Positions 31,960 through 40,349 of a stretch of DNA of 64,000 nucleotides are shown in pieces; position 1 is the first letter of the stretch; each line of letters starts with the position of its first letter. Below the pieces are notes generated by a model. That model searched no databases. It saw only the letters and a list, made by a program, of their open reading frames with translations, and was not told the DNA's origin. The DNA comes from DASPWW01 sp963803425. GTDB taxonomy: Bacteria > Actinomycetota > Thermoleophilia > Solirubrobacterales > 70-9. The DNA lies in assembly GCA_963803425.1 (NCBI GenBank), contig CAWDMA010000003.1, positions 434,001 through 498,000 of the forward strand. Direction: 5' to 3'. A program made the translations under genes and the position numbers.

Positions 31960-33218
31960 CCGCGCAGCCTGTCGCGCGCCCTCCCGGCGCGCTCGCGGAG
32001 GCGGGTGAGCTCGGCCTCGACCCGCTCCCGCGCGTCGAGCGCCCGCAGCTGCATTCCGAGGCGGCGCTCGTACTCCGCCGCGAAGGCATCCACCTGTGCC
32101 GGGCTGGGGTCCCACTCGGCTGGGGGGCGGCCGCGCTCGAGCAGCGACTCGCACAGGCGCTCGAGCTGGCGGGCGAGATCCGCCGGGGTGAGGTGGCGGT
32201 CCACGGTCGCGGCAGCCGCCCGTCCCAGCCGCTCGCGAAGCTCGCGGTCCCGCGCGAGCAGCGCCACCGCTTCGCCGAACGGCCGCGGATGGTTCGCGAC
32301 CAGCCCGTTCACCCCGTGCTGCACGAACTCGATCTGGGCGTTGTCCGCCCACGGCGTGGAGCACGTCACCACCGGCACCCCGAGCGACATCGCCTCCAGG
32401 TTCGCGATCCCCTGCGACTCCCCGATCTGGGAGGCGCTGGCGAGCACGTCCGTGGCGCCGAGGATCGTCGCGAGGCGGTTCTCGTCGGAGGTCGGCTCGA
32501 TCAGGGTGCAGCGCTCCAGCACGCCGCGGCGGGCGAGCCGGCGCCGCTTCGCCGGGGTCGCCCCGACCAGCACGATCTGCGCGTCCGGGGTGATCCGGAG
32601 CAGCTCCGGGACCATGTCGACCAGCATGTCGCGCCATTTCCAGTCGGCGGCCCGGCCGAGTCGCGTCACAACGGGGCGGTCGGGATCGAGGCCGAGCGCG
32701 AGCTTCGCCTGACGCCGCTCCGGGGCGCGCTCCCGGATCCCGGGATCGACGGCATGGTGGTGGACCCGGTGGCGGTCCCCGAACCGAGCCGAGGCGTCGC
32801 CGATCCGGCGGCGGTAGCGCAGCGCGATCATCTTGCTGACAAACAGGTGGCAGGCGAACCGGCTCCGGTCGGATGAGCGGTCGACGTGGCCGAACTGGCT
32901 CCACTCGACCAGGTGCGGGACCTCGGCGTCGGCCGCGGCGGCGGGGAGCAGCGGCTCGGCCTTTCCCTGGCGGGCGACGATCACGACGTCTGCGCCGCGA
33001 AGCGCGTCCGCGAGCCGGCCCCGATCTCCTGACGCGACGTCGACCCGGAGCCCGGCCGATTCCAGGCCCGCCTTCCTGACGCCGCCCTCGCGGATCCCGA
33101 CCACCCGCGCCCGGACCCGGTCGGGGTCGAGCGCGAGCGCCTGCGTCGCCAGTCCCTTCTCGGTGCCGCCGATCCCGAGCGCGTTCGAGGCGAGGACGAG
33201 CTCCAGGCTAGGGCTCAT
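31956..33218 (-). CDS. Glycosyltransferase group 1 (GT4-like) with C-terminal coiled coil
   Basis: 420 residues. GT-B fold: LVLASNALGIGGTEKGLATQA is an N-terminal GGTE-type acceptor loop, and the donor domain has VTRLGRAADWKWRDML, LVGATPAKRRRLARRG and GESQGIANLEAMSLGVPVV, the E-x7-E region. The last 50 residues form a charged helix (EYERRLGMQLRALDARERVE and TRLRERAGRARDRL). The ATG at 33218 lies inside the last codons of the upstream flippase gene (11-base overlap). It is part of the minus-strand unit flippase-GT4, fed by the gene at 34722-35762. Confidence 0.85.
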   Translation of the reverse strand: MSPSLELVLASNALGIGGTEKGLATQALALDPDRVRARVVGIREGGVRKAGLESAGLRVDVASGDRGRLADALRGADVVIVARQGKAEPLLPAAAADAEVPHLVEWSQFGHVDRSSDRSRFACHLFVSKMIALRYRRRIGDASARFGDRHRVHHHAVDPGIRERAPERRQAKLALGLDPDRPVVTRLGRAADWKWRDMLVDMVPELLRITPDAQIVLVGATPAKRRRLARRGVLERCTLIEPTSDENRLATILGATDVLASASQIGESQGIANLEAMSLGVPVVTCSTPWADNAQIEFVQHGVNGLVANHPRPFGEAVALLARDRELRERLGRAAAATVDRHLTPADLARQLERLCESLLERGRPPAEWDPSPAQVDAFAAEYERRLGMQLRALDARERVEAELTRLRERAGRARDRLRG

Positions 33219-34725
33219 CCGGGGCGGGGACCGGGTCGGAGCGGCGCCTGCGCAGGGCGTCGAACACCTCGGGCGGGACCGCCCGCGTCGCCAGGATCAC
33301 GCCGGCGAACAGGAGGCCGGCGATCCCAGCCAGGAGCCAGGGGGGCCAGGCGGAGAGCGCCACGGCGGCGGCCAGCCCGACGATCGCTCCAACTCCGATC
33401 TTCGGCACGACCCCGAGCTGGAGGCGCCAGTCGGGGCGCGCGCGTCGGACGAAGAAGTACGACGAGGCGACCAGCACGGCCTCGGCGGCCACCGTCGCGA
33501 TTGCGGCGCCCTCGGCCCCGAGCGGCGGCGCCAGCGCGAGCGTGCCGACGATCGCGGCTGCGGCGGCGATCAGGTTGCCGATCAGGATCTGGCGGAAGTG
33601 CTTCAGGGAGAGCAGGGCGAACAGCCACGTCGCCACCAGGAAGCCGGTGATCAGCGCGATCGCCTGGATCCGGAGCACGGGCACCGAGTCCCCGAACCCG
33701 GGGCCGGCGACCACGTCGATTGCGAACTGCGCACCGACGACGAGCATCAGGGTGAGCCCGGTGCCGACGATCAGGGACACGTCGAAGATCTTCTGCAGCC
33801 CGTAATCGAGCCGGGCGTGGTCGTCGCGAGCGGCGCGGGCGAGGATCGGGAACAGCGACGACACCAGCAGCCACGGGATCACCGCGATCACCTCCGCGAT
33901 TCGGAACGCCGCCGAGAAGATCCCGGTCTCGTGCGCGGTCGACACGTACGACATCAGGATCACCGCGATCCGGAAATAGATCAGGCCGACCGCGGCCGCG
34001 ATCGCGTAGGGGAGGGTCTCGCGCACGATTCGCTTCCACACGGCGAGATCGATGCGGGGCACCGACGGCGCCTGGCGGTACACGAGCAGGAGCGTCACCG
34101 CGACCGCGATCACGCTGGCGACGACGTTCGCCCAGAAGAAGCTCGCCAGACCCGCTCCCACGACGACGAGGGCGATGAAGATCCCGTTCAGGATCCCGTG
34201 GCTGAGCAGCGACAGCCCGCTCACCGTCCCCAGCCTGAGCTGGGCCTGCAGCGGGATCACGAAGGTCTGCTGGGCGAGGCCGATCATCAACCCGAAGCCG
34301 ACGATCGCGGTGCCGGCGACCACCTCCGGCGCGGCGCCCGTCGCCCAGGTGACAGCGACACCGATCGAGACGCCCGCCGCGGTCAGCGCCAGCCGCAGCC
34401 CGACGAGATTGCGGAGGAAGTGCTCGTGGTGGTGGGGCTCCAGTACCGCAAGCTCGCGGATCCCGAAGTTGGTCAGCCCCCCCTCGGTGACCCCGCCGAT
34501 GATGAACACGATCGACGACACGGTCACGTACATCCCGTAATCCACCGGCCCCAGGTGCCTGATCATGAACGGCACCGCGACCAGGCTGACGAGCAGGTTG
34601 GCGACGAACGCGCCGGTGCGGACCACGCTTCCCCGAATCGCCTTCGGGGTCGCGTCCGGCGTGTCGAGGATGTCGATCGCCGCCGGGTCCGCCAGGCCTA
34701 TCCGGCCCGGCGTGTCGGCCGTCAT
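33208..34725 (-). CDS. Wzx-type polysaccharide flippase (MATE/MOP superfamily)
   Basis: 505 residues with about 13-14 hydrophobic segments. The N-terminal SVVRTGAFVANLLVSLVAVP and YGMYVTVSSIVFIIGG, and later FRIAEVIAVIPWLLVSSLFP, are typical of the polysaccharide transporter (PST) family. Such proteins flip undecaprenyl-linked repeat units to the outer face of the membrane. It is the only clear Wzx in the window and pairs logically with the initiating transferase at 8657 and the ligase/polymerase at 6638. Its start overlaps the upstream stop as ATGA. Confidence 0.88.
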   Translation of the reverse strand: MTADTPGRIGLADPAAIDILDTPDATPKAIRGSVVRTGAFVANLLVSLVAVPFMIRHLGPVDYGMYVTVSSIVFIIGGVTEGGLTNFGIRELAVLEPHHHEHFLRNLVGLRLALTAAGVSIGVAVTWATGAAPEVVAGTAIVGFGLMIGLAQQTFVIPLQAQLRLGTVSGLSLLSHGILNGIFIALVVVGAGLASFFWANVVASVIAVAVTLLLVYRQAPSVPRIDLAVWKRIVRETLPYAIAAAVGLIYFRIAVILMSYVSTAHETGIFSAAFRIAEVIAVIPWLLVSSLFPILARAARDDHARLDYGLQKIFDVSLIVGTGLTLMLVVGAQFAIDVVAGPGFGDSVPVLRIQAIALITGFLVATWLFALLSLKHFRQILIGNLIAAAAAIVGTLALAPPLGAEGAAIATVAAEAVLVASSYFFVRRARPDWRLQLGVVPKIGVGAIVGLAAAVALSAWPPWLLAGIAGLLFAGVILATRAVPPEVFDALRRRRSDPVPAPDEP

Positions 34726-35762
34726 GCCGGCGCCCGCACGCCCACCGGATGCCCCACCGCCGCGAGGAAGTCGATCGCGCGCTGCCGGGTGGTGTTGGCG
34801 CGCGCCCACCGCATCGCGCCGTCGCGGAGGCGCTCGTACTCGGCGTCGTCGATCTGCTCCAGCCTGCGGAGCAGGTCGCGGGCGCCGCTGTAAGGGACGC
34901 AATTCGTCTCGTCCAGCCCGAACGGGCCGGCAAGCGCGGGCTTGCGGTGCAGATCGCGGAAGCAGGGCACGCATCCGCTGGCCGCGAGCTCGTAGTGGCG
35001 CATGCAGTCCCACCCGGCCTTCTTGGTCGTGATCCCGAACCGTGACTCCCGCAGGTCGGCGTAATAGTCGGCCTCGCGGTCGAATGCGTAGCCCCGGCTC
35101 GAGCCCGGCACCAGGGCGGCCACCTCCGGGTCGACCACGTGGGTCGCGAGCAGCTTCGTCTTCCGTTCGTCCCCGGAGACGAGGTGGCCCTCCGGGATCG
35201 AGAAGGCGATCGGGTTCACGTTCCGGGCGAGCAGCCGCACCCCGAGCCGCCCCGGTACCACCCCCATGTACCGGATCCAGGCCGTCATGGGCTGGAGCTC
35301 GCGCTTGAAGAAGGTCGCCCGGCCGTGGGCGCGGGGGAGGGGCCACGGCCGCATCTGCCGCCACCACGCCGGCCCGTACGGGTACATCGTGGGGCTGTCG
35401 CTGCCGTCTATCACCACCACCTCGCTGCCCTGGCGGCGCAGGCGTCGCGCGTGGGGACGGAAGGTCGCCCACGTCCCCCACTCGCGGTGGACCTCGGCGA
35501 TCACGACGAGGTCGAACAGCCCGCGGATCGCGCTAGAGATCGCCCAGGTCCGGTCGATCTCGATCTCGGGCAGCCGCCCGTACAGCGTGAACCCGCGTCC
35601 GTACGCCCGACCGAGCTGCTCCTCGGTGAGGTCGTCGTACATGTTGTCGCGGCGGGGGAAGTCGACGACGTCGGCGCCAAGCACCGTTCGGAGCCCGTGC
35701 AGGAGCGAGTCGACGAGGTAGTCCTGGGAGTTGGCGTGCAGGTACAGGACGCGCGGAGACAT
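34722..35762 (-). CDS. Putative glycosyltransferase (GT-B/exostosin-like)
   Basis: 346 residues. The N-terminus VLYLHANSQDYLVDSLLHGL and the C-terminal RFGITTKKAGWDCMRHYEL with AASGCVPCFRDL resemble CgeB/exostosin-like GT-B proteins, where the donor-site region carries a Y/H-E-x-AA-G-x-VP pattern. The central part is less typical. The ATG at 35762 was chosen over an upstream in-frame Met because it begins a strand-like hydrophobic segment and leaves space for a divergent promoter. It leads the minus-strand unit that continues with the flippase. Its exact GT family is not recognised. Confidence 0.65.
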   Translation of the reverse strand: MSPRVLYLHANSQDYLVDSLLHGLRTVLGADVVDFPRRDNMYDDLTEEQLGRAYGRGFTLYGRLPEIEIDRTWAISSAIRGLFDLVVIAEVHREWGTWATFRPHARRLRRQGSEVVVIDGSDSPTMYPYGPAWWRQMRPWPLPRAHGRATFFKRELQPMTAWIRYMGVVPGRLGVRLLARNVNPIAFSIPEGHLVSGDERKTKLLATHVVDPEVAALVPGSSRGYAFDREADYYADLRESRFGITTKKAGWDCMRHYELAASGCVPCFRDLHRKPALAGPFGLDETNCVPYSGARDLLRRLEQIDDAEYERLRDGAMRWARANTTRQRAIDFLAAVGHPVGVRAPA

Positions 35763-35792
35763 CGGCGACAGCGTAAGGTGAGCAACTCGCGA

Positions 35793-36734
35793 ATGCGCGT
35801 CCCGAAGGTCAGCATCCTGATGGCTGTCCACAACGAGGAGCCGTTCCTTCCCGAGGCGATCGAGAGCGTGCTCGCGCAGGACTATCCGGACCTCGAGGTG
35901 GTCGTCTCCGATGACGGATCCACCGACCGGACCGGCGAGATCGCGCGCCGGTTCGCGGACCGCGAGCCCGAGCGGGTGCTAGTCGTGCGCGGGGAGCGCA
36001 ACGAGGGGAAGGCGGTGGCCGCGAACCGCGCCCTGGACGCCGCCACCGGGGAGTTGATCGCGTGGCTGGACGGCGACGACGTGATGCTGCCCGGCAAGAT
36101 CTCGACCCAGGTGGCGATGCTCGACCGGCGCCCGGACGCCGCCGGGTGCACGCACGATGCGGAGGTCTTCGACTCCGCCACCGGCGAGACCCTCGGGAGC
36201 TTCACCTGGATCTACAACGGCCGCCCCCTGCGCGAGGGCGGAGTCGAGCTGTGGTTCGATCCCACCTACCGGATGCTCCCCTCGGCGACGATGTTTCGAG
36301 CCTCGGCGCGCCCTGAGCACGGGCTCGAGCCATCGCTGCCGAGAGTGATGGACTGGCTGTTCGACATCGAGGTGTTCCGGAACGGAGCCTGCCTCGTCTC
36401 CCAGGAGCAGCTTGTCCGCTACCGCCGCCATCCCGGCCAGCTCACCGACCCCGAGAACGAGCAGGCCGGTTTCGAAGCGGGGCTGAACGTGATGGAGATC
36501 GTCGAGAGCCGCTACCCGGAGCTGCGGCGGCGGGCGCGGTCGAGCCGCGCGGCGCTGCTGCTCGGCGAGTCCAGGCGGCTGGCTCGCGCGGGCGCGTACC
36601 AAGACTCGCTTCGAACCGCCTCGGATGCGATCCGCGCCGGCGGGCCGCTCGGCCTCGCACGGCTCGTGGGACAGGTCGGGCGGGCCGCCTACGATCGGCG
36701 CCGTCCGCGGCGGGAACCCCGTCCGATCAGCTGA
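35793..36734 (+). CDS. Glycosyltransferase family 2
   Basis: 313 residues. A classic GT-A domain: KVSILMAVHNEEPFLPEAIE, VVVSDDGSTDRTGEI, NEGKAVAANRALD, LIAWLDGDDVMLPGKI with the DxD-type site, and RVMDWLFDIEVFRNG. The C-terminal 90 residues are helical and basic. The ATG at 35793 is 30 bases from the divergent gene's start. A methyltransferase follows after three bases. The donor is unknown. Confidence 0.87.
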   Translation: MRVPKVSILMAVHNEEPFLPEAIESVLAQDYPDLEVVVSDDGSTDRTGEIARRFADREPERVLVVRGERNEGKAVAANRALDAATGELIAWLDGDDVMLPGKISTQVAMLDRRPDAAGCTHDAEVFDSATGETLGSFTWIYNGRPLREGGVELWFDPTYRMLPSATMFRASARPEHGLEPSLPRVMDWLFDIEVFRNGACLVSQEQLVRYRRHPGQLTDPENEQAGFEAGLNVMEIVESRYPELRRRARSSRAALLLGESRRLARAGAYQDSLRTASDAIRAGGPLGLARLVGQVGRAAYDRRRPRREPRPIS

Positions 36735-36737
36735 ACG

Positions 36738-37382
36738 ATGCTCGAGGTGAACCGCTACAAGGGCGCGCGCTACTACTCTGCCGAGCGCGACGACCTGGTG
36801 GAGCTGCTCCCGCGCCCTGTCGGGCGGGTCCTCGACGTGGGGTGCGGGGCGGGCGCGGTGGCGCGCCAGGTGCGACGGCTGGGAGCGACGCGGGTGGTGG
36901 GAATCGAGCCGCAGCAGCAGGCCGCGGTCGCAGCCCGGAGTACCTGCGACGAGGTGATCGCCACCACGGTGGAGCGGGCGCTTGACGGCGTCGCGGGTCC
37001 GTTCGACACCGTGCTCTGCTACGACGTCCTCGAGCACTTGGTCGATCCATGGGCGGTGCTGCGGCGGCTGCACGATGCGGCGGCGCCCGGCGGGCGACTG
37101 CAGGTGTCGGTGCCGAACGCGCGGCACCTGTCGCTTGCGGCCGACCTGTTCGTGCGGGGGACCTTCGGATACTCGTCCTCTGGCCACAGGGACAACACTC
37201 ATCTGCGCTGGTTCACGCGCCGCGACATCGTCGCGGCGATCCGGGAGGCCGGCTGGCGTGTGGAGTCGGTGGCGCACACGCGCCTCTCGCTTCCCCGGCG
37301 GGCGCTCGAGCGGGTCACCTTCGGTCGCTCCAGCGAGTTCCTCGTGTTCCAGTGGTATGTGCTCGCGACGCGCGCCAGGTAG
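36738..37382 (+). CDS. Class I SAM-dependent methyltransferase
   Basis: 214 residues. Motif I VLDVGCGAGAVARQV at about 31-45, motif II VVGIEPQQQAA, motif IV FDTVLCYDVLEHLVDPW, and LRWFTRRDIVAAIREAGW near the end. This form is frequent in O-antigen clusters, where it methylates sugars or chain ends. It starts three bases after the GT2 stop and is followed nine bases later by another GT2, so all three are likely co-transcribed. Confidence 0.84.
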   Translation: MLEVNRYKGARYYSAERDDLVELLPRPVGRVLDVGCGAGAVARQVRRLGATRVVGIEPQQQAAVAARSTCDEVIATTVERALDGVAGPFDTVLCYDVLEHLVDPWAVLRRLHDAAAPGGRLQVSVPNARHLSLAADLFVRGTFGYSSSGHRDNTHLRWFTRRDIVAAIREAGWRVESVAHTRLSLPRRALERVTFGRSSEFLVFQWYVLATRAR

Positions 37383-37391
37383 CCGAGCGCC

Positions 37392-38312
37392 TTGAGCGAG
37401 CCGACCTGGCACGCGATCGTTCTGTCGTGGAACGGTCGGGACCACACCCTTCGGTGCCTCGAATCGCTGGCGCGAGTGAGCGAGCCGCCGATCAGGATCG
37501 TGTGCGTGGACAACGCGTCGAATGACGGCTCCGCCGCCGCGGTCCGCGAGCTTCACCCCGGGGTTCACCTGATCGAGAACGAGCGCAACCTCGGGTTCTC
37601 GGGCGGCCACAACGCCGGGATCCGGTGGGCGCTCGAGCACGGCGCCGAGTGGGTCGTGCTGGTCAACAACGACGTCGTCGTCGCCCCTGATGCCGTCGCC
37701 GGGTTCGCGGCGGCGTCCCGCCGGCATCCCCGCGCCGGGATCCTGGCTGGAAAGCTGTACGCCGCCGACGACCGCGACCGGATCTCGTTCGCGGGCCAGG
37801 GCTATCGGCCGTGGCTCGGATACTCGGGGCGGCATCGTGGCGAGGGCCGATTGGACGGGGAGCGATACCGCCGCGAGCGGGAGACCGATCGCGCGTCCGG
37901 CGCCCTGATGGCGGCATCGCGCGCGGCGATCGACGCGATCGGGCCGCTCGACGAGGAGCTTTTCGCCTACGTCGAAGACGTCGACTGGTCCCTGCGTGCC
38001 CGCGAGGCCGGGTTCGAGGTCGTGTTCGTGCCCGGCGCGCGCGGGTGGCACGAGGTAGCGGCCTCGACGGGGGGACCCGCGTCCACGCACAACCTGTACT
38101 ACGGGGCGCGGAACACGATCGTGGTGTGCGAGCGGCACCGGCCCCTTCCGCCGCCGCTCGCGTGGCTGCGGCGGCAGGTGGTGCGGACGACGTTCGCCGT
38201 GCACGCGCTGCGCCGGCCCAACCGGGGCGAGGCGCTGCACGCGGTGCTCGACGGGTATCGCGATGGGCGCGCGCGCAGGCTCGGCCCCGACCGTCGCCCG
38301 GGGGCGGCGTGA
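37392..38312 (+). CDS. Glycosyltransferase family 2 (rhamnosyltransferase-like)
   Basis: 306 residues from a TTG start. HAIVLSWNGRDHTLRCLESL, VCVDNASNDGS, ENERNLGFSGGHNAG, VVLVNNDVVVAPDAV and LDEELFAYVEDVDWSLRA are the full set of motifs of WbbL-type GT2 enzymes. It contains YYGARNTIVVCERH near the C-terminus, a membrane-associating segment common in this group. The next GT2 gene starts within its stop codon (GTGA). The sugar is probably a deoxyhexose by family habit, but this is not shown. Confidence 0.87.
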   Translation: MSEPTWHAIVLSWNGRDHTLRCLESLARVSEPPIRIVCVDNASNDGSAAAVRELHPGVHLIENERNLGFSGGHNAGIRWALEHGAEWVVLVNNDVVVAPDAVAGFAAASRRHPRAGILAGKLYAADDRDRISFAGQGYRPWLGYSGRHRGEGRLDGERYRRERETDRASGALMAASRAAIDAIGPLDEELFAYVEDVDWSLRAREAGFEVVFVPGARGWHEVAASTGGPASTHNLYYGARNTIVVCERHRPLPPPLAWLRRQVVRTTFAVHALRRPNRGEALHAVLDGYRDGRARRLGPDRRPGAA

Positions 38313-39199
38313 TCGCCTCGGCCCCGGAGGCCACGGTCGTGATCCCGACCCGGAACCGGCCGGACGACCTCGCCCGGTGCCTGGAGTCGGTTCGCGCCCA
38401 GGCCACCGATCGCGAGTACGAGGTGATCGTCGTCGATGACGGCAGCGCGCCTCCCGTCTCCGTGCCCGAGGGGGTCAGGGTCGTCCGCCGCGGGGGGGCG
38501 GGAATCAGCGCGGCCCGCAACGCGGGGATCGAGGCGGCCGCCGGTGCCGTGATCGCGTTCGCCGACGACGACGTCGAGGCCGACCCCGGCTGGCTCGACT
38601 CGGTGCTCGGCTTCCTGGAGCGCCATCCGGACCGGGTCGGCGTCGAGGGTCCGGTCACGACGCCCCCGTTCGACCCGTTGCGGGCGAAGAGCGTCGACGT
38701 CCGCGGGCCCGGCACGTACCGGGCCTGCAACGTCGCATATCGGCGCGCGACGCTGGAGGCGCTCGGCGGCTTCTCGGCGGAGATCCCGAGGCAGGGAGAG
38801 GATCTCGATCTCGGGTTCAGGGCGCTGGAGCTGGGGCCGATCGGGTGGGAGCCGCGAATGCGGGTCAGCCACCGCCCCCGCTCCCTGTCGCTGCGAGAGA
38901 TCGTCGGGCGCGCCGGGGACGCCCCGATGGAGGTGCTGCTGCTGCGCCGCCATCGCTCCCGGCTGGGGGGCGCGGCGTGGATTCCCGCCTACCTGTTCCC
39001 GTACGTGAACATCGTCAGCGTGTGGACCGGCGTCGGGCGCGCCGAGCTGCCCGGGATCCTGCTCCGTCCCGGCCGGCTGGCGCGGCTCGCCGCGATCATG
39101 GTCGGGCAGGCGGCGGTGGCGACCCGGGCGCTCGTCCGGTTCGCGCTGGCGCGTGGGCGCCGCGACCCGTATCGCGCTCCCGCCGGGCCGCCGAGATGA
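38309..39199 (+). CDS. Glycosyltransferase family 2
   Basis: 296 residues. TVVIPTRNRPDDLARCLES, VIVVDDGSAPP, AGISAARNAGIEAAAG, AFADDDVEADPGWLD and FSAEIPRQGEDLDLGFRALE identify a GT-A enzyme. The last 70 residues contain a hydrophobic, partly membrane-like stretch (IPAYLFPYVNIVSVWTGVG). GTG start overlaps the preceding stop. It is followed 10 bases later by the first PP-loop gene, so the latter may be in the same transcript. Confidence 0.87.
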   Translation: MIASAPEATVVIPTRNRPDDLARCLESVRAQATDREYEVIVVDDGSAPPVSVPEGVRVVRRGGAGISAARNAGIEAAAGAVIAFADDDVEADPGWLDSVLGFLERHPDRVGVEGPVTTPPFDPLRAKSVDVRGPGTYRACNVAYRRATLEALGGFSAEIPRQGEDLDLGFRALELGPIGWEPRMRVSHRPRSLSLREIVGRAGDAPMEVLLLRRHRSRLGGAAWIPAYLFPYVNIVSVWTGVGRAELPGILLRPGRLARLAAIMVGQAAVATRALVRFALARGRRDPYRAPAGPPR

Positions 39200-39209
39200 G
39201 CGTGATCGG

Positions 39210-40349
39210 ATGAGAGCTCTTCGAGCGAACCCGATCCGGTCGAGCGCGGCGCGGGTGGCCGCCGCGATCGACGATGGAGCGCGGGTGCGCGACCTGCGGT
39301 TCGAGCTCTCCGTCCCCGCCGCCGCGACCGGGGACTTCGCCCTCCCGCTCGGCCTGCTGCCGGCGATGGCCCTGCGTGCGCCGCTGCAGGTCGATAGTCC
39401 GGTGGACGCCGGCCTGCTCGACCGCCAGGAGCGGATCCAGGCGCAGGTCGCGACGTGGGACTCGATGTTCAGGCCGGTCGCGGTGAGCGCGTCGGAGCGC
39501 CTCGGGCCGGAAGCGACGCCGGCCGGCATCGGCCTCTTCTTCAGCGGCGGGCTCGACTCGTTCTGCACGCTCGAAACCCGTCGGGATGAGATCACCCACC
39601 TGATCCTGGTCCACGGGTTCGACGTGCCGCTCGACGATCTCGTTACGCGGGAGCGGATCACGCGGATGGCCCGCGACGTGGCCGAGGAGCGCGGCCTGGA
39701 GCTGATCGAGGTGGTCACGGACGCGAAGCTGCAGATGATCCGGCTGGTGCCGTGGCACTGGTACCACGGGGGGCTGCTCGCCGCGATCGCCCACGCCCTC
39801 GAGGAGCATCTCTCGCGGGCGCTGATCTCGAGCACGTTCGCCGCCCGGTTTCAGTTTCCGTGGGGACAGGACCCAGCCATCGATCCCCTGTGGAGCACCT
39901 CGCGGGTGCTGATCGAGACCACGGATCCCGACCTCGTCCGCCTCGAGAAGTGCGAGATCATCGCCGACTCGGAGCTCGCGATGCGGTGGCTTCGGGTCTG
40001 CTTCCAGAGGCCGGCGGAATGGAACTGCGGCCGGTGCATGAAGTGCCTGCGGACGATGATCGACCTCGCGGTGTGCGACAGGCTGGTGGCGTGCCGGACC
40101 CTTCCCGACGAGATCGACCTCGACGCGGTCAGGTCGATGGTGATCCCGTATGAGGCCACCAGGGGCGCGGCCCGCCTTACCGTCGAGGCGGCGCGACGGG
40201 ACCCGCGGCACCGCGAGCTCGCGGACGCGCTCGAGTTTGCGATCCGGCGCTCCCGCGCTCGCGTCGCCCGGAGCCGCGTCAGGCGGATCCCCGCAGGCCT
40301 CGTGCACCGCGCCCAACGACGCGGCAGGAGGCTGCGAAAGCGGATCTAG
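39210..40349 (+). CDS. PP-loop ATP-pyrophosphatase-fold protein with CxxCxxC, paralogue 1
   Basis: 379 residues. Residues 1-100 form an unassigned beta-rich domain (RFELSVPAAATGDFALPLGL, then DSPVDAGLLDRQERI). An N-type PP-loop follows, SGGLDS at 112-117 in LFFSGGLDSF, then THLILVHGFD. A metal-binding-like Cys273-x2-Cys276-x2-Cys279 (NCGRCMKCLRTM) lies in the C-terminal third. PP-loop enzymes adenylate a carbonyl or carboxylate and exchange it for N or S (for example QueC, asparagine synthase, WbpG-like sugar amidotransferases). This family is not one I can name. Context suggests a modification of sugar or glycan. Start: ATG at 39210, 10 bases after the GT2 stop. Its stop shares CTAG with the convergent gene. 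Confidence 0.72.
   Translation: MRALRANPIRSSAARVAAAIDDGARVRDLRFELSVPAAATGDFALPLGLLPAMALRAPLQVDSPVDAGLLDRQERIQAQVATWDSMFRPVAVSASERLGPEATPAGIGLFFSGGLDSFCTLETRRDEITHLILVHGFDVPLDDLVTRERITRMARDVAEERGLELIEVVTDAKLQMIRLVPWHWYHGGLLAAIAHALEEHLSRALISSTFAARFQFPWGQDPAIDPLWSTSRVLIETTDPDLVRLEKCEIIADSELAMRWLRVCFQRPAEWNCGRCMKCLRTMIDLAVCDRLVACRTLPDEIDLDAVRSMVIPYEATRGAARLTVEAARRDPRHRELADALEFAIRRSRARVARSRVRRIPAGLVHRAQRRGRRLRKRI

Noticed and set aside
32833..34893. A 686-codon plus-strand frame rich in Asp, His, Arg and Gly
   Set aside because: It is the antisense shadow of the flippase and GT4 genes; the repetitive charged composition is the complement of membrane-protein codons.
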